Assembly: GCF_038051985.1 (NCBI RefSeq)
Contig: NZ_CP150291.1
Location: 2,604,001-2,668,000 of the forward strand
Reading direction: 5' to 3'
DNA: 64,000 nt
Source: Solibacillus sp. FSL H8-0523
Lineage (GTDB): Bacteria > Bacillota > Bacilli > Bacillales_A > Planococcaceae
In this document: positions 25,889 to 36,442 of the stretch, one piece after another
How the letters are laid out: each line of letters begins with the position of its first letter
How positions within the stretch are numbered: the stretch's first letter is position 1
The notes under the pieces: generated by a model
What the model was told of the DNA's origin: nothing
The model's database searches: none
What the model saw: only the letters and a program-made list of their open reading frames with translations
Program-made: the position numbers and the translations under genes

Positions 25889-26329
25889 TTATACTTCTTC
25901 GCAGAATTCTTCGAAATGTCCTTGTAGGTTTGTAACAACACTCATCGGATCATGTCCTTCAATTTCGTAACGACCTACTTCTGCTACTGCTTGACCATCT
26001 TTTAATAACACAAATGATGGAGATGAAGGAATGTGATCTTCACCGAATAGGTAACGTGCTGCTGCAGCTGCTTCTTTGTCTTGACCTGCAAACACGGTTA
26101 CTAAGTGGTCTGGACGTTTGTCATAGTGTACCGCGTGTGTTGCTGCTGGACGAGCGATGCCGCCTGCACAACCACATACTGAGTTCACCATTACAAGTGT
26201 CGTGCCTTTACGTTCAAAAGCAGCTTCTACCTCTTCAGGTGTACGTAATTGCTCGTAGCCTGCTGCTTCCATTTCTGCACGTGCAGTTGTTGTAATTTGT
26301 TGCATAAATAAATCATAATCCATGTTCAT
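25889..26329 (-). CDS. brxB: bacilliredoxin BrxB (YqiW family)
   Basis: A 146-residue thioredoxin-fold bacilliredoxin with the CGC active site (C52, C54 in NSVCGCAGG). It removes bacillithiol from S-bacillithiolated proteins. In B. subtilis yqiW lies immediately after the bkd operon; here it follows meaB, downstream of the mut genes, so the local order is partly kept. Start ATG with AAAGGGGC. Confidence 0.9.
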   Translation of the reverse strand: MNMDYDLFMQQITTTARAEMEAAGYEQLRTPEEVEAAFERKGTTLVMVNSVCGCAGGIARPAATHAVHYDKRPDHLVTVFAGQDKEAAAAARYLFGEDHIPSSPSFVLLKDGQAVAEVGRYEIEGHDPMSVVTNLQGHFEEFCEEV

Positions 26330-26418
26330 TAGCTTTTTAGCCCCTTTCGATATTCCTTCTTATCATAGCAAGGTTATGAACGATGTGCAAAGACTGTTGA
26401 TGACAATTCATGCATGTC

Positions 26419-27498
26419 TTATTTATCAAATAACGCGTTGACACCTTGTGTTACTGTCAAACGTCCGTGTAATATTTCATCTTCTAATGAACGCACCTGT
26501 GTTTTGCGTTCAGGGCTACCATAAAATGAATCAATTAAATGATCGGTAATCATCGAATGGAACCAGTCACGTGTTTGCTCATGACGGCGAATATTCCAGT
26601 AATTCGTTTTTTTCACCGTGTTCTCAAATTCCATTAACATGTCCCAAACTTTGTCTAAGCCGGTCTTTTCCATCGATGAAACAGCAAGTGCCGTACTCAT
26701 CCAGCCTGGTGTTGATGGTTGAAGGAAATGAAGGATCTGCTTGTATTCTTGCATTGTACGTTTAGCAGGGCGCACATTGTCACCATCTGCCTTATGCACA
26801 ATAATGCCGTCCGCAAGCTCCATAATACCCTTTTTCATCCCTTGCAATTCGTCTCCTGCACCTGTTAACACAAGTAATAAGAAGAAATCGACCATACCGC
26901 GCACATACGTTTCACTTTGCCCTACACCAACTGTTTCGATTAATAACACATCGTAGCCAGCCGCTTCGCATAGTAACATCGTTTCACGCGATTTTTTGTG
27001 TACGCCACCTAAAGTACCTGCGCTAGGAGATGGACGAACGAAGGAATTTTGTTGACGAACCAGCTCTTCCATTCGCGTTTTATCACCTAAAATACTCCCA
27101 CCAGATAGCGATGAGCTTGGATCAATCGCAAGCACGGCTACACGCTTGTCCATTTTGCAAAGCATCGTACCGAACGCCTCTATAAATGAACTCTTTCCTG
27201 CTCCCGGTACACCGGTAATGCCGATACGAATAGCATTCCCTGTATAGGGCAACAACTCCTGAAGTAAAGCTTGTCCGTCTACCTTGTGTAGCGCATTAGA
27301 GCTTTCAATGAGCGTGATGGCCCTAGCAAGTGCTGTTCGGTCACCCGAACGCACTTCTAAAGCTAATTTTGAAATATCAAGAGGTTCCTGCTTTTTTTTA
27401 CGGAATTTCTTTGGCTGTACATAATTCATTCCATCATGCCCGCCTGTTACACCATCCATGACAAATAAAGCGCTTGGTTCCTGATTTTTTTCGTTCAT
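26419..27498 (-). CDS. meaB: methylmalonyl-CoA mutase-associated GTPase MeaB
   Basis: A 359-residue G3E-type GTPase. The P-loop GVPGAGKSS is at 96-104, a DPSSSLSGGSILGDKTRM switch region is near 127-144, and an ETVGVGQSE segment follows. MeaB protects the mutase and helps load intact adenosylcobalamin. The start is one base after the mutB stop, with GAGGAAGAC as ribosome site. The N terminus is about 40 residues longer than the shortest homologues. Confidence 0.93.
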   Translation of the reverse strand: MNEKNQEPSALFVMDGVTGGHDGMNYVQPKKFRKKKQEPLDISKLALEVRSGDRTALARAITLIESSNALHKVDGQALLQELLPYTGNAIRIGITGVPGAGKSSFIEAFGTMLCKMDKRVAVLAIDPSSSLSGGSILGDKTRMEELVRQQNSFVRPSPSAGTLGGVHKKSRETMLLCEAAGYDVLLIETVGVGQSETYVRGMVDFFLLLVLTGAGDELQGMKKGIMELADGIIVHKADGDNVRPAKRTMQEYKQILHFLQPSTPGWMSTALAVSSMEKTGLDKVWDMLMEFENTVKKTNYWNIRRHEQTRDWFHSMITDHLIDSFYGSPERKTQVRSLEDEILHGRLTVTQGVNALFDK

Positions 27499-27499
27499 G

Positions 27500-29644
27500 C
27501 TAGTCTTCCTCGTAGCCTAAAGCTTTATATACTTCTTCAAGCATTTTCACAGCTGCCACTGGAATAACTGTACCTGGTCCAAAGATTGCCTTCGCACCTG
27601 CTTCGTATAAGAAGTCATAGTCTTGTGCTGGGATAACCCCACCACAAATTACGATGATGTCTTCACGACCTAATTTTTTCAGCTCAGCAATTAGCTCCGG
27701 CACTAATGTTTTATGACCTGCTGCAAGTGAAGATACACCGACACAGTGTACGTCATTTTCATTTGCCATTTGCGCTGTTTCTTCCGGCGTCATGAATAAT
27801 GGTGAGATATCTACGTCAAAGCCTAAGTCTGCATAACCCGTTGCCACTACTTTTGCACCGCGGTCATGACCATCTTGACCCATTTTCGCGATTAAAATAC
27901 GTGGACGACGACCTTCTTGCTCTAAAAACGCCTCAATCATTTGCTTCACTTCTTCAATCGCTTCTTTATCTGAATAGTTTGCAGAGTATACACCAGAAAT
28001 TGAGCGAATCACTGCTTTATGACGACCTGATACCGCCTCGATTGCATCTGAAATTTCTCCTAAAGATGCACGCGCACGCGCTGCGTCAACTGCAATTGCT
28101 AGTAAGTTTTCTGAGCCGTCTTCAGCTGCTTTTGTTAAGCGCGCTAAATGCTTTTGAACTTCTTCTTCGTTGCGCTCTGCTTTCATTTTTTCTAAACGAG
28201 CAATTTGAGAAACGCGTACGATCGCATTGTCGATATCTAAAATGTCGATTGGGTCTTCTTCCGCTAAGCGGTATTTGTTTACCCCAACAATTGTTTCTGT
28301 TTTTGAGTCGATTTTTGCTTGGCGTTTTGCCGCTGCCTCTTCAACTTTCATTTTTGGTAGACCTGTTTCGATTGCTTTTGCCATACCGCCAAGCTCTTCG
28401 ATTTCTTCAATTAATGCCCATGCTTTTTCAGTTAACTCATCTGTTAATTTTTCTACATAGTATGAGCCACCCCATGGATCGATTACTTTCGTCATACCCG
28501 TTTCTTCTTGTAAGAATAACTGCGTATTACGTGCAATACGTGCTGAGAAGTCAGTTGGTAGAGCGATCGCTTCGTCTAATGCGTTTGTATGAAGTGATTG
28601 TGTATGACCCATTGCCGCAGCGTTTGCTTCGATTAATGTACGCGTTACGTTGTTGAATGGATCTTGCTCTGTTAAGCTCCAGCCTGATGTTTGCGAGTGT
28701 GTACGTAAAGCTAATGTTTTTGTGTTTTTCGGATTGAACGTGCTCATCATTTGCGCCCAAATACGGCGTGCTGCACGCATTTTTGCCACTTCCATGTAGT
28801 AGTTCATGCCGATTGCCCAGAAGAATGATAAACGCGGTGCGAATGCATCGATATCGATTCCTGCTTTTAAGCCTGTACGAACGTACTCTAAGCCATCTGC
28901 TAATGTGTAAGCTAACTCAATATCATTTGTTGCCCCAGCTTCTTGGATGTGGTAGCCAGAGATTGAAATCGAGTTGAATTTTGGCATAAATTTCGCTGTG
29001 TATTCGAAAATATCTGCAATAATTTTCATCGACATGGCTGGTGGATAAATGTATGTGTTACGCACCATGTACTCTTTTAAAATGTCGTTTTGGATTGTAC
29101 CAGCTAATTTGTCTGGTGATACCCCTTGCTCTTCTGCTGCAACGATGTAGAACGCTAAGATTGGTAATACCGCACCGTTCATCGTCATCGAAACTGACAT
29201 TTGATCTAACGGAATGCCGTCAAATAGAATTTTTGCATCTTCTACTGAATCGATTGCTACACCCGCTTTACCAACATCACCTGTTACACGAGGGTGATCC
29301 GAGTCATAACCACGGTGCGTCGCTAAGTCGAATGCAACCGATAACCCTTTTTGACCCATCGCAAGGTTGCGACGGTAGAATGCGTTTGATTCTTCTGCAG
29401 TTGAGAAACCTGCATATTGACGTACTGTCCAAGGGCGCGCAACATACATCGTTGGGTATGGGCCACGTGTATTTGGTGCAATACCTGCTACGTCATTAAT
29501 ATGTTTTGCATCTTGAATGTCCTCTGCATTGTATACAGAGTTCACTTCGATGCCTTCATTTGTCATAAATGTGCCTGTAGAAGAAAGTTGTGATTGTGCT
29601 AATACGTCTTCAATAACAACTGACCCGAAATTTGCTTTACTCAT
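27500..29644 (-). CDS. mutB: methylmalonyl-CoA mutase large subunit
   Basis: A 714-residue mutase subunit. The N-terminal TIM barrel (about 40-560) contains [21 protein letters not shown], and the C-terminal B12 domain carries the cobalt-ligand motif DGHDRG (about 595-600) and a [11 protein letters not shown] segment. It isomerises R-methylmalonyl-CoA to succinyl-CoA with adenosylcobalamin. Its start overlaps the mutA stop (ATGA), and meaB follows after one base, so the three are one operon. Confidence 0.96.
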   Translation of the reverse strand: MSKANFGSVVIEDVLAQSQLSSTGTFMTNEGIEVNSVYNAEDIQDAKHINDVAGIAPNTRGPYPTMYVARPWTVRQYAGFSTAEESNAFYRRNLAMGQKGLSVAFDLATHRGYDSDHPRVTGDVGKAGVAIDSVEDAKILFDGIPLDQMSVSMTMNGAVLPILAFYIVAAEEQGVSPDKLAGTIQNDILKEYMVRNTYIYPPAMSMKIIADIFEYTAKFMPKFNSISISGYHIQEAGATNDIELAYTLADGLEYVRTGLKAGIDIDAFAPRLSFFWAIGMNYYMEVAKMRAARRIWAQMMSTFNPKNTKTLALRTHSQTSGWSLTEQDPFNNVTRTLIEANAAAMGHTQSLHTNALDEAIALPTDFSARIARNTQLFLQEETGMTKVIDPWGGSYYVEKLTDELTEKAWALIEEIEELGGMAKAIETGLPKMKVEEAAAKRQAKIDSKTETIVGVNKYRLAEEDPIDILDIDNAIVRVSQIARLEKMKAERNEEEVQKHLARLTKAAEDGSENLLAIAVDAARARASLGEISDAIEAVSGRHKAVIRSISGVYSANYSDKEAIEEVKQMIEAFLEQEGRRPRILIAKMGQDGHDRGAKVVATGYADLGFDVDISPLFMTPEETAQMANENDVHCVGVSSLAAGHKTLVPELIAELKKLGREDIIVICGGVIPAQDYDFLYEAGAKAIFGPGTVIPVAAVKMLEEVYKALGYEED

Positions 29645-31329
29645 GATTGTGCCCCTTTCACAGTCGTTACGACATCGTTTAATTTTTCAACGATGTTTTG
29701 ACCTGCAAAAATAAAGCCGTTTAAGCCATTTGCAGTCCAAGCTTCTGCTTCTTCTTTATATTTACCAGCTGCGTCTATTACTAGACCTTGTTTTTTACCT
29801 TCAAGTAACGCTGGGATTAATTGTTTTGTGTCATCATCAGTTGCTGCCACAACTACGTAATCATAGTCTGCAGTCGCAATCCAAGCTTTTGCCTCTTCAA
29901 TTGTTTGGAAGCCTTCTGTTTGGTCTGCTACAATCCCCGCTGTTGCGAAGAAACCTTGTACGAAATCTGCACGCGGCTTGTAGTTTTTAAGTTGACCAAA
30001 TGTTAGGATCACTGCTTTTAGCTCTGCTTGTGCGAAGCTAGTACGTAAGTTTTCAAATGACGCCGCAATACGTTTCACATCTGCAAATTGTGCATTTTCA
30101 GTTGTCGGAATCTCGTCTACTGGATTTGCATAAATATTTGTTCCGATTAATGAATGCTTGCGTGTTTCTACTTCTTTGATACGTGCTTTGTATACGTCTT
30201 CGATTTTTGCATCGATGCCGTAAGCGTCTAAGCCACCAGCTTGTTCGATTTCAAGGAACATCGCCCATGCCGCTTTTACGTAATCTGCCGTTAATGACTC
30301 GATGAAGTAAGAACCCCCTGCTGGATCAAGTACTTTTGTAACAAGAGATTCTTCTTTTGTCACAAGTGATACGTTTCGTGCAATACGTACAGATTGCTCT
30401 GTAATTTGTGTTAAGCAGTCATGTGGGTGAACGGTAATTACGTCCGCACCGCCGATTGCTGCTGAGAATGCTTCGTTGCCTGCGCGTAGTAAGTTTACAT
30501 ACACATCGTACTTCGAGAAGCTACGTACAGATGTTTCTACTACAACTGGGACAGCGCTTGCTTCATTGCCGAATGCTGAAGCAAACGCTTTCCATAACAC
30601 TTTAAAGGCACGAATTTTTGCAACTTCTGCAAAGAATTGTGTATCCGCCGCGAATTGAACGAAGAATTTTTGTTCAAATGCTTTAAAGTTTTCTGCTGTT
30701 TGCGCTTGTTTAGATGCTAACGCTAACGCGATTGCTAATTCTTGTACCGCATTTGCGCCGTTGTTGTGGTAAGAAATTGTATTAGCACAAACTGTGCGTA
30801 CGTTCGGGAAGCTAGTTAGTTCAAATGCTTCAGGCGCAACAATGTAACCGTTTACGATTTCTCGTTTAGCTTCGTCGATTTTATCGAATACAGCTAACAC
30901 TGCGTCGTCAGTTGATGGAACGACGATTTTAAATGAATTTTCTGATAAATATGTAGCTAATTGGGCAATTGCTGCTTCAGTCCATTCAAAAGCTTGTGGG
31001 CTAGAGATTGTAATCACTTCGTTACCGCGTGTTAAGCTTTCATCTAAGTTTGCAAAGAAGCTCTCTTCGGTATCACCAATAATTTGCTGTGCAACCGCAA
31101 ATGTTGCCGATTGTGATAACGTACGAATTGTTGAAACTTGCTTTTCTAATTGCTCACCTAACTTTTCGATTAAGCTTTCTTTCGTGTAAAGCGGTTCAAG
31201 CGTAATGTTTTCAATTGTTTTTGTAAACAGTGATTCGAACGGTTTTCCTTTAAGAGCTTTTACCGCTTCTTCTTGCCACTGATCATAGCTAGCTGATTGA
31301 AATTCAATGTGTTTCATATTAGTTGACAT
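29641..31329 (-). CDS. mutA: methylmalonyl-CoA mutase small subunit
   Basis: A 562-residue non-catalytic partner of MutB. It has the mutase barrel (for example [21 protein letters not shown] near 330-350) and a degenerate cobalamin domain without the DxHxxG motif, as in other small subunits. It pairs with the large subunit to form the heterodimer. The ATG at 31329 has no well-spaced ribosome site; GGGGGG lies about 18 bases away, and the second Met (residue 5) is an alternative start. Confidence 0.92.
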   Translation of the reverse strand: MSTNMKHIEFQSASYDQWQEEAVKALKGKPFESLFTKTIENITLEPLYTKESLIEKLGEQLEKQVSTIRTLSQSATFAVAQQIIGDTEESFFANLDESLTRGNEVITISSPQAFEWTEAAIAQLATYLSENSFKIVVPSTDDAVLAVFDKIDEAKREIVNGYIVAPEAFELTSFPNVRTVCANTISYHNNGANAVQELAIALALASKQAQTAENFKAFEQKFFVQFAADTQFFAEVAKIRAFKVLWKAFASAFGNEASAVPVVVETSVRSFSKYDVYVNLLRAGNEAFSAAIGGADVITVHPHDCLTQITEQSVRIARNVSLVTKEESLVTKVLDPAGGSYFIESLTADYVKAAWAMFLEIEQAGGLDAYGIDAKIEDVYKARIKEVETRKHSLIGTNIYANPVDEIPTTENAQFADVKRIAASFENLRTSFAQAELKAVILTFGQLKNYKPRADFVQGFFATAGIVADQTEGFQTIEEAKAWIATADYDYVVVAATDDDTKQLIPALLEGKKQGLVIDAAGKYKEEAEAWTANGLNGFIFAGQNIVEKLNDVVTTVKGAQS

Positions 31330-31403
31330 GTGGACGCTTACTAGCTTCCCCCCTTGTTATATTTCTGTACTATATTCTACACGAGAATGTTCTGACAATA
31401 AAG

Positions 31404-31444
31404 CAAAAAAATTTCCGAAAGCTTGATTTAATAAGCTTTCGGAA
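31404..31444 (-). terminator. terminator of bkdB
   Basis: A perfect 12-base stem (TTCCGAAAGCTT with AAGCTTTCGGAA) is followed on the minus strand by a long T-run. It is six bases after the bkdB stop and separates the bkd operon from mutA. Confidence 0.9.
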
Positions 31445-31449
31445 CGTTT

Positions 31450-32751
31450 TTAGTAGACTGACATCTTGTCTTTATCGACATTTTCGAGAATTTCCTTTAC
31501 GCGAGATAAGAATTTACCACAAATCATCCCATCTAAAATTCTATGATCTAATGATAAACATAAATTCACAATCGACCTCGGAGCTATCATATTACCCTGT
31601 ACTATTACAGGTCTTTTTACAATACTTTCCACCTGTAAAATTGCAGCTTGTGGATAATTGATAATACCCATTGATTGAATTGAACCAAATGAACCTGTGT
31701 TGTTTACCGTAAATGTACCGCCTTGCATATGCTCTAATTTCAAATTGCCATTACGTACAAGATGCGCATATTCATGAATTTCCTTTGCAATGCCTTTAAT
31801 CGATTTTTCATCAACATTTTTTATAACCGGAACGAACAAGGCATCGTCTGTCGCAACTGCAATCGATAAATTAATCGCTTTCTTTTGAATAATTTTATCA
31901 TCTGCCCACACAGAATTAATCATTGGGAATTCTTTTAATGCTTGTGCCACAGCCTTTAAGAAGAAGGCAAAGTACGTTAAATTAAAGCCTTCTTTTTTCT
32001 TAAATTCATTTTTAATCGAATCACGGTATTCCACAAGCTCTGTCACATCCACTTCCATCATCATCCATGCATGTGGGATTTCGTGTGTGCTACGAAGCAT
32101 ATTTTTTGCAATCGCTTTACGTACTTGTGTGACTGGAATTTCGATGTCACCACTTGCCGTGGCCATTGGTTCTTGTTGTTTTGGTGTTTCAGTACTTGCA
32201 CTTGGAGCTTGCTGAACTGGCTGAGAAACTTCTTGTGCGGTTGTCGGTTTGCCTGCAGCGACATACGCTTCAACGTCTTTACGTGTAATACGGCCATCTG
32301 CACCTGTACCTGTCACTTGCGTTAAGTCAACGTTATTATCTGACGCCAGTACCATAACTGCAGGTGAATAACGGCCACCTGTACGCGCTGGTTTTTCTGG
32401 CTTTGCGGCTGTTGTTGACACAGGCGGCTCCTTACGCTGAACACCTGCATTTAAAATGGCTGAGCTGACATTCGAGCTTTTTGGCGAGGGTGCAGGTGGT
32501 AATTCATCACCCTCTACTTCAATCACACAAACAACCGCGCCAACTGGTAATGTTTCGCCTTCTGTTGCAATTAATTCTTTAATGACCCCTGTAAACGATG
32601 ACGGAATTTCTGCATTTACTTTATCTGTTGTCACTTCCGCTAATGGGTCATATTTATTTACAGTATCGCCAACTTGTACAAGCCAACGCTCAATTTTTCC
32701 TTCTGTTACACTTTCGCCAAGCTGTGGCATTACGATATTTTGACTTGTCAT
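31450..32751 (-). CDS. bkdB: branched-chain keto acid dehydrogenase E2 (dihydrolipoamide acyltransferase)
   Basis: A 433-residue E2 protein. The lipoyl domain (1-80) has the lipoylated Lys in EVTTDKVNAEI (near residue 43). A Pro/Ala-rich linker follows, then an E3/E1-binding domain near 130-165 (YSPAVMVLASDNNVDLTQV) and an acyltransferase domain ending in the catalytic DHRILDG. It moves branched acyl groups from E1 to CoA. Start ATG with AAGGGGGAT. It is the last gene of the lpdV-bkdAA-bkdAB-bkdB set. Confidence 0.95.
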   Translation of the reverse strand: MTSQNIVMPQLGESVTEGKIERWLVQVGDTVNKYDPLAEVTTDKVNAEIPSSFTGVIKELIATEGETLPVGAVVCVIEVEGDELPPAPSPKSSNVSSAILNAGVQRKEPPVSTTAAKPEKPARTGGRYSPAVMVLASDNNVDLTQVTGTGADGRITRKDVEAYVAAGKPTTAQEVSQPVQQAPSASTETPKQQEPMATASGDIEIPVTQVRKAIAKNMLRSTHEIPHAWMMMEVDVTELVEYRDSIKNEFKKKEGFNLTYFAFFLKAVAQALKEFPMINSVWADDKIIQKKAINLSIAVATDDALFVPVIKNVDEKSIKGIAKEIHEYAHLVRNGNLKLEHMQGGTFTVNNTGSFGSIQSMGIINYPQAAILQVESIVKRPVIVQGNMIAPRSIVNLCLSLDHRILDGMICGKFLSRVKEILENVDKDKMSVY

Positions 32752-32778
32752 GTCAGATCCCCCTTATTAGATAGCTTT

Positions 32779-33762
32779 TTAAAACGCAGCTAGCTCTCGA
32801 ATTGCGCGTTCTACTTTATCGGGATTTATCATAAAGAACTTTTCCATTGTTGGTGCGTATGGCATCGCCGGTACATCTGGCCCAGCTAAACGCTGAATCG
32901 GTGCATCTAAGTCAAATAAACAATGCTCTGCAATAATTGCAGCAACCTCACTCATGATGCTACCTTCTTTATTATCTTCAGTAATTAGTAAAACTTTCCC
33001 TGTCTTTTTTGCTGCTTCAATAATGGCTCCTTGATCTAGCGGATACACTGTACGCAAATCTAAAATATGCGTTTCGATACCATCCTTCGCTAAACGATCT
33101 GCTGCTTGTAAGGCAAAATGAACCGCTAGACCATATGTAATAACGGTCACATCGCCACCTTCACGCTTCACATCCGCTTTGCCAATCGGTACTGTGTAGT
33201 CTTCGGTTGGCACCTCACCTTTAATTAAACGATACGCACGTTTATGCTCGAAAAATAACACAGGGTCTGGATCGCGAATGGCAGCTTTTAACAAGCCTTT
33301 TGCATCATACGGTGTTGACGGAATAACGATTTTAAGACCTGGCGTTCCCGCAAAAAGTGCTTCTACAGATTGCGAGTGATACAGCGCCCCGTGAATCCCT
33401 CCACCAAACGGAGCACGGACAACTAACGGACAGCTCCAATCATTATTCGTACGGTAACGAATTTTCGCCGCTTCAGAAACAATTTGATTGACAGCAGGCA
33501 TAATAAAATCAGCAAACTGCATTTCAGCGATTGGACGCATGCCATACATCGCCGCACCAATTGCTACACCAGCAATGGCACTTTCCGCAAGTGGCGTATC
33601 TAAAACGCGCTGTTCACCAAATTGATCGTAGAGGCCGGTAGTTGCTTTAAACACACCACCCTTTAAGCCAACATCCTCACCAAGTACGAAGACGCGGTCA
33701 TCACGTTCCATTTCTTCTTTCATCGCAAGATTAATTGCATCAATATAAGAAATTACCGGCAT
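32779..33762 (-). CDS. bkdAB: branched-chain keto acid dehydrogenase E1 beta subunit
   Basis: A 327-residue transketolase-like E1 beta subunit. VLGEDVGLKGGVFKAT near 26-41 and a FADFIMPAVNQIVSEAAKIRYR segment near 85-106 are typical. With the alpha subunit it decarboxylates keto acids of Val, Leu and Ile using thiamine diphosphate. Its ATG shares one base with the bkdAA stop (TAATG), giving tight coupling. Confidence 0.95.
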   Translation of the reverse strand: MPVISYIDAINLAMKEEMERDDRVFVLGEDVGLKGGVFKATTGLYDQFGEQRVLDTPLAESAIAGVAIGAAMYGMRPIAEMQFADFIMPAVNQIVSEAAKIRYRTNNDWSCPLVVRAPFGGGIHGALYHSQSVEALFAGTPGLKIVIPSTPYDAKGLLKAAIRDPDPVLFFEHKRAYRLIKGEVPTEDYTVPIGKADVKREGGDVTVITYGLAVHFALQAADRLAKDGIETHILDLRTVYPLDQGAIIEAAKKTGKVLLITEDNKEGSIMSEVAAIIAEHCLFDLDAPIQRLAGPDVPAMPYAPTMEKFFMINPDKVERAIRELAAF

Positions 33763-34772
33763 TACGCATCTTCTCCTTCCGAATATACATAGCGCAGTGC
33801 ATGCTCTGGCGCTGCGTACGGTGCTTGTTCTGCATAATCCGTCGCTTCATTCACCATTTCCATGATTTTTGCATTCACTTGTTCTAGCAAACTGTCATCT
33901 GCGACACCGCGCTCTTTTAAATAGCTTTCGAATAATAGAATTGGATCTTTCGCTTTTCCTTCCGCAATATCCTCTGCTGTACGGTATTGTCGATCATCGT
34001 CATCAGAAGAATGCGCTGTTAAACGAAACGTAACAGTTTCAATTAATGATGGTCCGCCGCCACTACGCGCACGGTCCGCTGCTTCTTTTACGACTTTATA
34101 CACTTCTAATGGATTTTTACCGTCTACTGTGACACCCGGCATCCCATAACCAATTGCACGGTCTGACACCTTTGCACAGCCTAACTGACGATCAACCGGT
34201 ACAGAAATCGCATATTGGTTATTTTCCACCATAATTATGACTGGTAGCTTGTGTACCCCAGCAAAGTTTGCACCTTCATGAAAATCTCCCTGATTAGACG
34301 AACCTTCACCAAGCGTTACAAACGTGATGAAATCCTTGTTTTGCATTTTTCCAGCAAGTGCAACACCGACTGCATGTGGCACTTGCGTTGTAACAGGCGA
34401 AGAACCTGTGATAATTCGGTTTTTCTTCTGACCAAAGTGTCCTGGCATTTGGCGGCCACCTGAGTTCGGGTCTTCTGCCTTCGCAAATGCAGATAACATT
34501 AAATCCTTTGTTGTCATGCCAAAATGGAGCACAACCCCCATATCACGGTAATACGGTGCAATATAATCCTTTGTATGATCCAGTGCAAATGCCGCGCCTA
34601 CTTGTGCGGCCTCTTGTCCTTGACACGAAATAACAAACGGAATTTTGCCCGCCCGGTTTAGTAACCACATACGCTCATCGATACGACGCGCTAGTAGCAT
34701 CGTTTCATACATCTTCATAACATCTTCATCGGTTAATCCTAGTTGCTCATGTGTTAATTGATTTTCTGTCAT
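33762..34772 (-). CDS. bkdAA: branched-chain keto acid dehydrogenase E1 alpha subunit
   Basis: A 336-residue E1 alpha subunit. The thiamine diphosphate motif runs from TLGEGSSNQGDFHEGANFA near 160 to an ENNQYAISVP segment near 190. A SSDDDD stretch near 260 is the phosphorylation-loop region of the family. The start used is ATG 34772 (GGGGGT seven bases upstream); an in-frame TTG at 34787 is less likely. A 214-base hairpin-rich gap separates it from lpdV. Confidence 0.95.
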   Translation of the reverse strand: MTENQLTHEQLGLTDEDVMKMYETMLLARRIDERMWLLNRAGKIPFVISCQGQEAAQVGAAFALDHTKDYIAPYYRDMGVVLHFGMTTKDLMLSAFAKAEDPNSGGRQMPGHFGQKKNRIITGSSPVTTQVPHAVGVALAGKMQNKDFITFVTLGEGSSNQGDFHEGANFAGVHKLPVIIMVENNQYAISVPVDRQLGCAKVSDRAIGYGMPGVTVDGKNPLEVYKVVKEAADRARSGGGPSLIETVTFRLTAHSSDDDDRQYRTAEDIAEGKAKDPILLFESYLKERGVADDSLLEQVNAKIMEMVNEATDYAEQAPYAAPEHALRYVYSEGEDA

Positions 34773-34807
34773 GAAACAAACCCCCAATCGCCTTAAAGAA
34801 TAGTAAT

Positions 34808-34996
34808 ATCAATTATGCCCCGGCATAATTGCGTCCGGATTCGGCTTTGCGCTCGCGCAAAGAACTCCCTTACGAATCCGTGACATCCGCCGGAGGCATT
34901 GGACCAACATGAAGTTGGTCACTTAGGTGTTGCCGCACGATGCGGCGTTCTTAGCCTAAGTCCCTCCATTCAGCCGGTGTGCAAACACCTGCTGAA
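34808..34996 (-). repeat. hairpin-rich intergenic repeat, long form (element A)
   Basis: This stretch between lpdV and bkdAA is a chain of nested perfect or near-perfect stems: a 10-base palindrome at 34810-34831, CGGATTCG/CGAATCCG (34836-34843, 34873-34880) enclosing CTTTGCGC/GCGCAAAG (34845-34862), GACCAAC/GTTGGTC (34902-34920), and ACTTAGG/CCTAAGT (34921-34961) enclosing GCCGCA/TGCGGC. Read on the minus strand it contains GCCTCCGGCGGATGTCAC and GCAATTATGCC, matching the core of the short element at 14053-14096. It is more GC-rich than its surroundings and has no gene. It is probably an interspersed repeat transcribed within the operon. Confidence 0.75.
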
Positions 34997-35001
34997 AGAA
35001 G

Positions 35002-36411
35002 TTAAAAATGGATGGCCTTGCCATCAATCGCTAATGCCACTTCCCCCATAATCTCACTTAAACTCGGATGCAAATGCACCATTTGGCCAACTTCCCACGG
35101 TGAGGCATTTAAAAAGATGCCGAGTGCTGCTTCAGAAATTAAATCCGTCGCATGCGGTCCAATTAAATGGACACCGACAACGTCATTCGACAATTCGTCA
35201 GCAATCACTTTAACAAAGCCCTCTGGTTCTCCGTATACAATCGCTTTCCCTATTGCTTTAAATGGGAAGGTTGCTGTTTTCACCTGATAGCCATGGCTTC
35301 GTGCCTCTGCTTCTGTTAAGCCCACGCTCGCTACTTCTGGATGACTATAGACACCGCGTGCAATATTGGCATAATGCATCGGTATCGAAAGCTCACCTGC
35401 AATGTGTTCCACCGCTTGAATGCCTTCATGCGACGCAACATGTGCAAGCTGCATGCCACCAATGACATCACCAATCGCATAAATATGACTTTCTTTCGTT
35501 TGGTAGCATTCGTTTACTAAAACCGCACCTTTTTCGAGCTCAATTTCTGTATTTTCAATGCCTATATTTTCCGTATTCGCTACACGGCCTACAGATAACA
35601 GGAGTGCTTGTGCTTCAACCGTTGAATCTTTCAGCGGAATCGTGACTTGTTCTGACACTTCGATCGCTGCAGGGTCTAGCTCGATGTTAAAATGCACCTT
35701 CACACCGCGCTTTGTTAATTGTTTATACATTTCCTCAGAAATCGCCACGTCCTCTGTAGGTAATAAAAGATCACCCAATTCTAAAATAGTTACCTCGACA
35801 TCAAAATCAGTTAGCATGGATGCCCATTCGACACCGATTACCCCACCGCCAATAATTACTACGGATTTGGGAAGCTCTTCGATTGTTAAAAATTCATCCG
35901 ATGTAAACACTTTCTCACCGTCTACTTTTAACCCTGGCAGATGGCGCGGTCTTGAACCTGTTGCAAGGATGACATTTTTCGGAATGAGCATTTCATTTTC
36001 CGAACCATCCTGCATCTCGACAGATATCGTTCCAGGCATCGGTGAAAATATTGAAGGTCCTAAAATGCGACCAAATCCTTCATACACATCAATTTTGCCC
36101 TTTTTCATTAAATGCTGAACACCTTTATAAAGCTGATCGACAACAAGTGCTTTTCGCTCTTGCACACGACTAAAGTCAAATGTTATCCCTTCTACCTCAA
36201 TGCCAAAATCCAATGCCTTTTTCGTTTGGGCGTATACTTCTGCACTACGCAGCAAGGCTTTTGTCGGAATACAGCCTGCATGTAGACACGTACCACCGAG
36301 CTTATTCTTTTCAACAATTGCTGTTTTTAAGCCCAGCTGTGATGCGCGAATTGCGGCCACATAGCCACCTGTTCCCCCACCTAAAATCACTACATCATAT
36401 TCCTTTGCCAT
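35002..36411 (-). CDS. lpdV: dihydrolipoyl dehydrogenase (branched-chain complex E3)
   Basis: A 469-residue E3 flavoprotein. The FAD motif GGGTGG is near residues 12-17, the redox-active disulfide lies in GGTCLHAGCIPTKAL (near 40-54), a second GGGVIG NAD motif is near 178, and the C-terminal HPSLSE supplies the base His. It reoxidises dihydrolipoyl E2. The start is ATG 36411 with AGGGGTG upstream, rather than the in-frame GTG at 36420. In B. subtilis buk precedes lpdV; here leucine dehydrogenase does. Confidence 0.94.
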   Translation of the reverse strand: MAKEYDVVILGGGTGGYVAAIRASQLGLKTAIVEKNKLGGTCLHAGCIPTKALLRSAEVYAQTKKALDFGIEVEGITFDFSRVQERKALVVDQLYKGVQHLMKKGKIDVYEGFGRILGPSIFSPMPGTISVEMQDGSENEMLIPKNVILATGSRPRHLPGLKVDGEKVFTSDEFLTIEELPKSVVIIGGGVIGVEWASMLTDFDVEVTILELGDLLLPTEDVAISEEMYKQLTKRGVKVHFNIELDPAAIEVSEQVTIPLKDSTVEAQALLLSVGRVANTENIGIENTEIELEKGAVLVNECYQTKESHIYAIGDVIGGMQLAHVASHEGIQAVEHIAGELSIPMHYANIARGVYSHPEVASVGLTEAEARSHGYQVKTATFPFKAIGKAIVYGEPEGFVKVIADELSNDVVGVHLIGPHATDLISEAALGIFLNASPWEVGQMVHLHPSLSEIMGEVALAIDGKAIHF

Positions 36412-36442
36412 GTGCGACACCCCTTTTTTGAATTAAGCCCTT

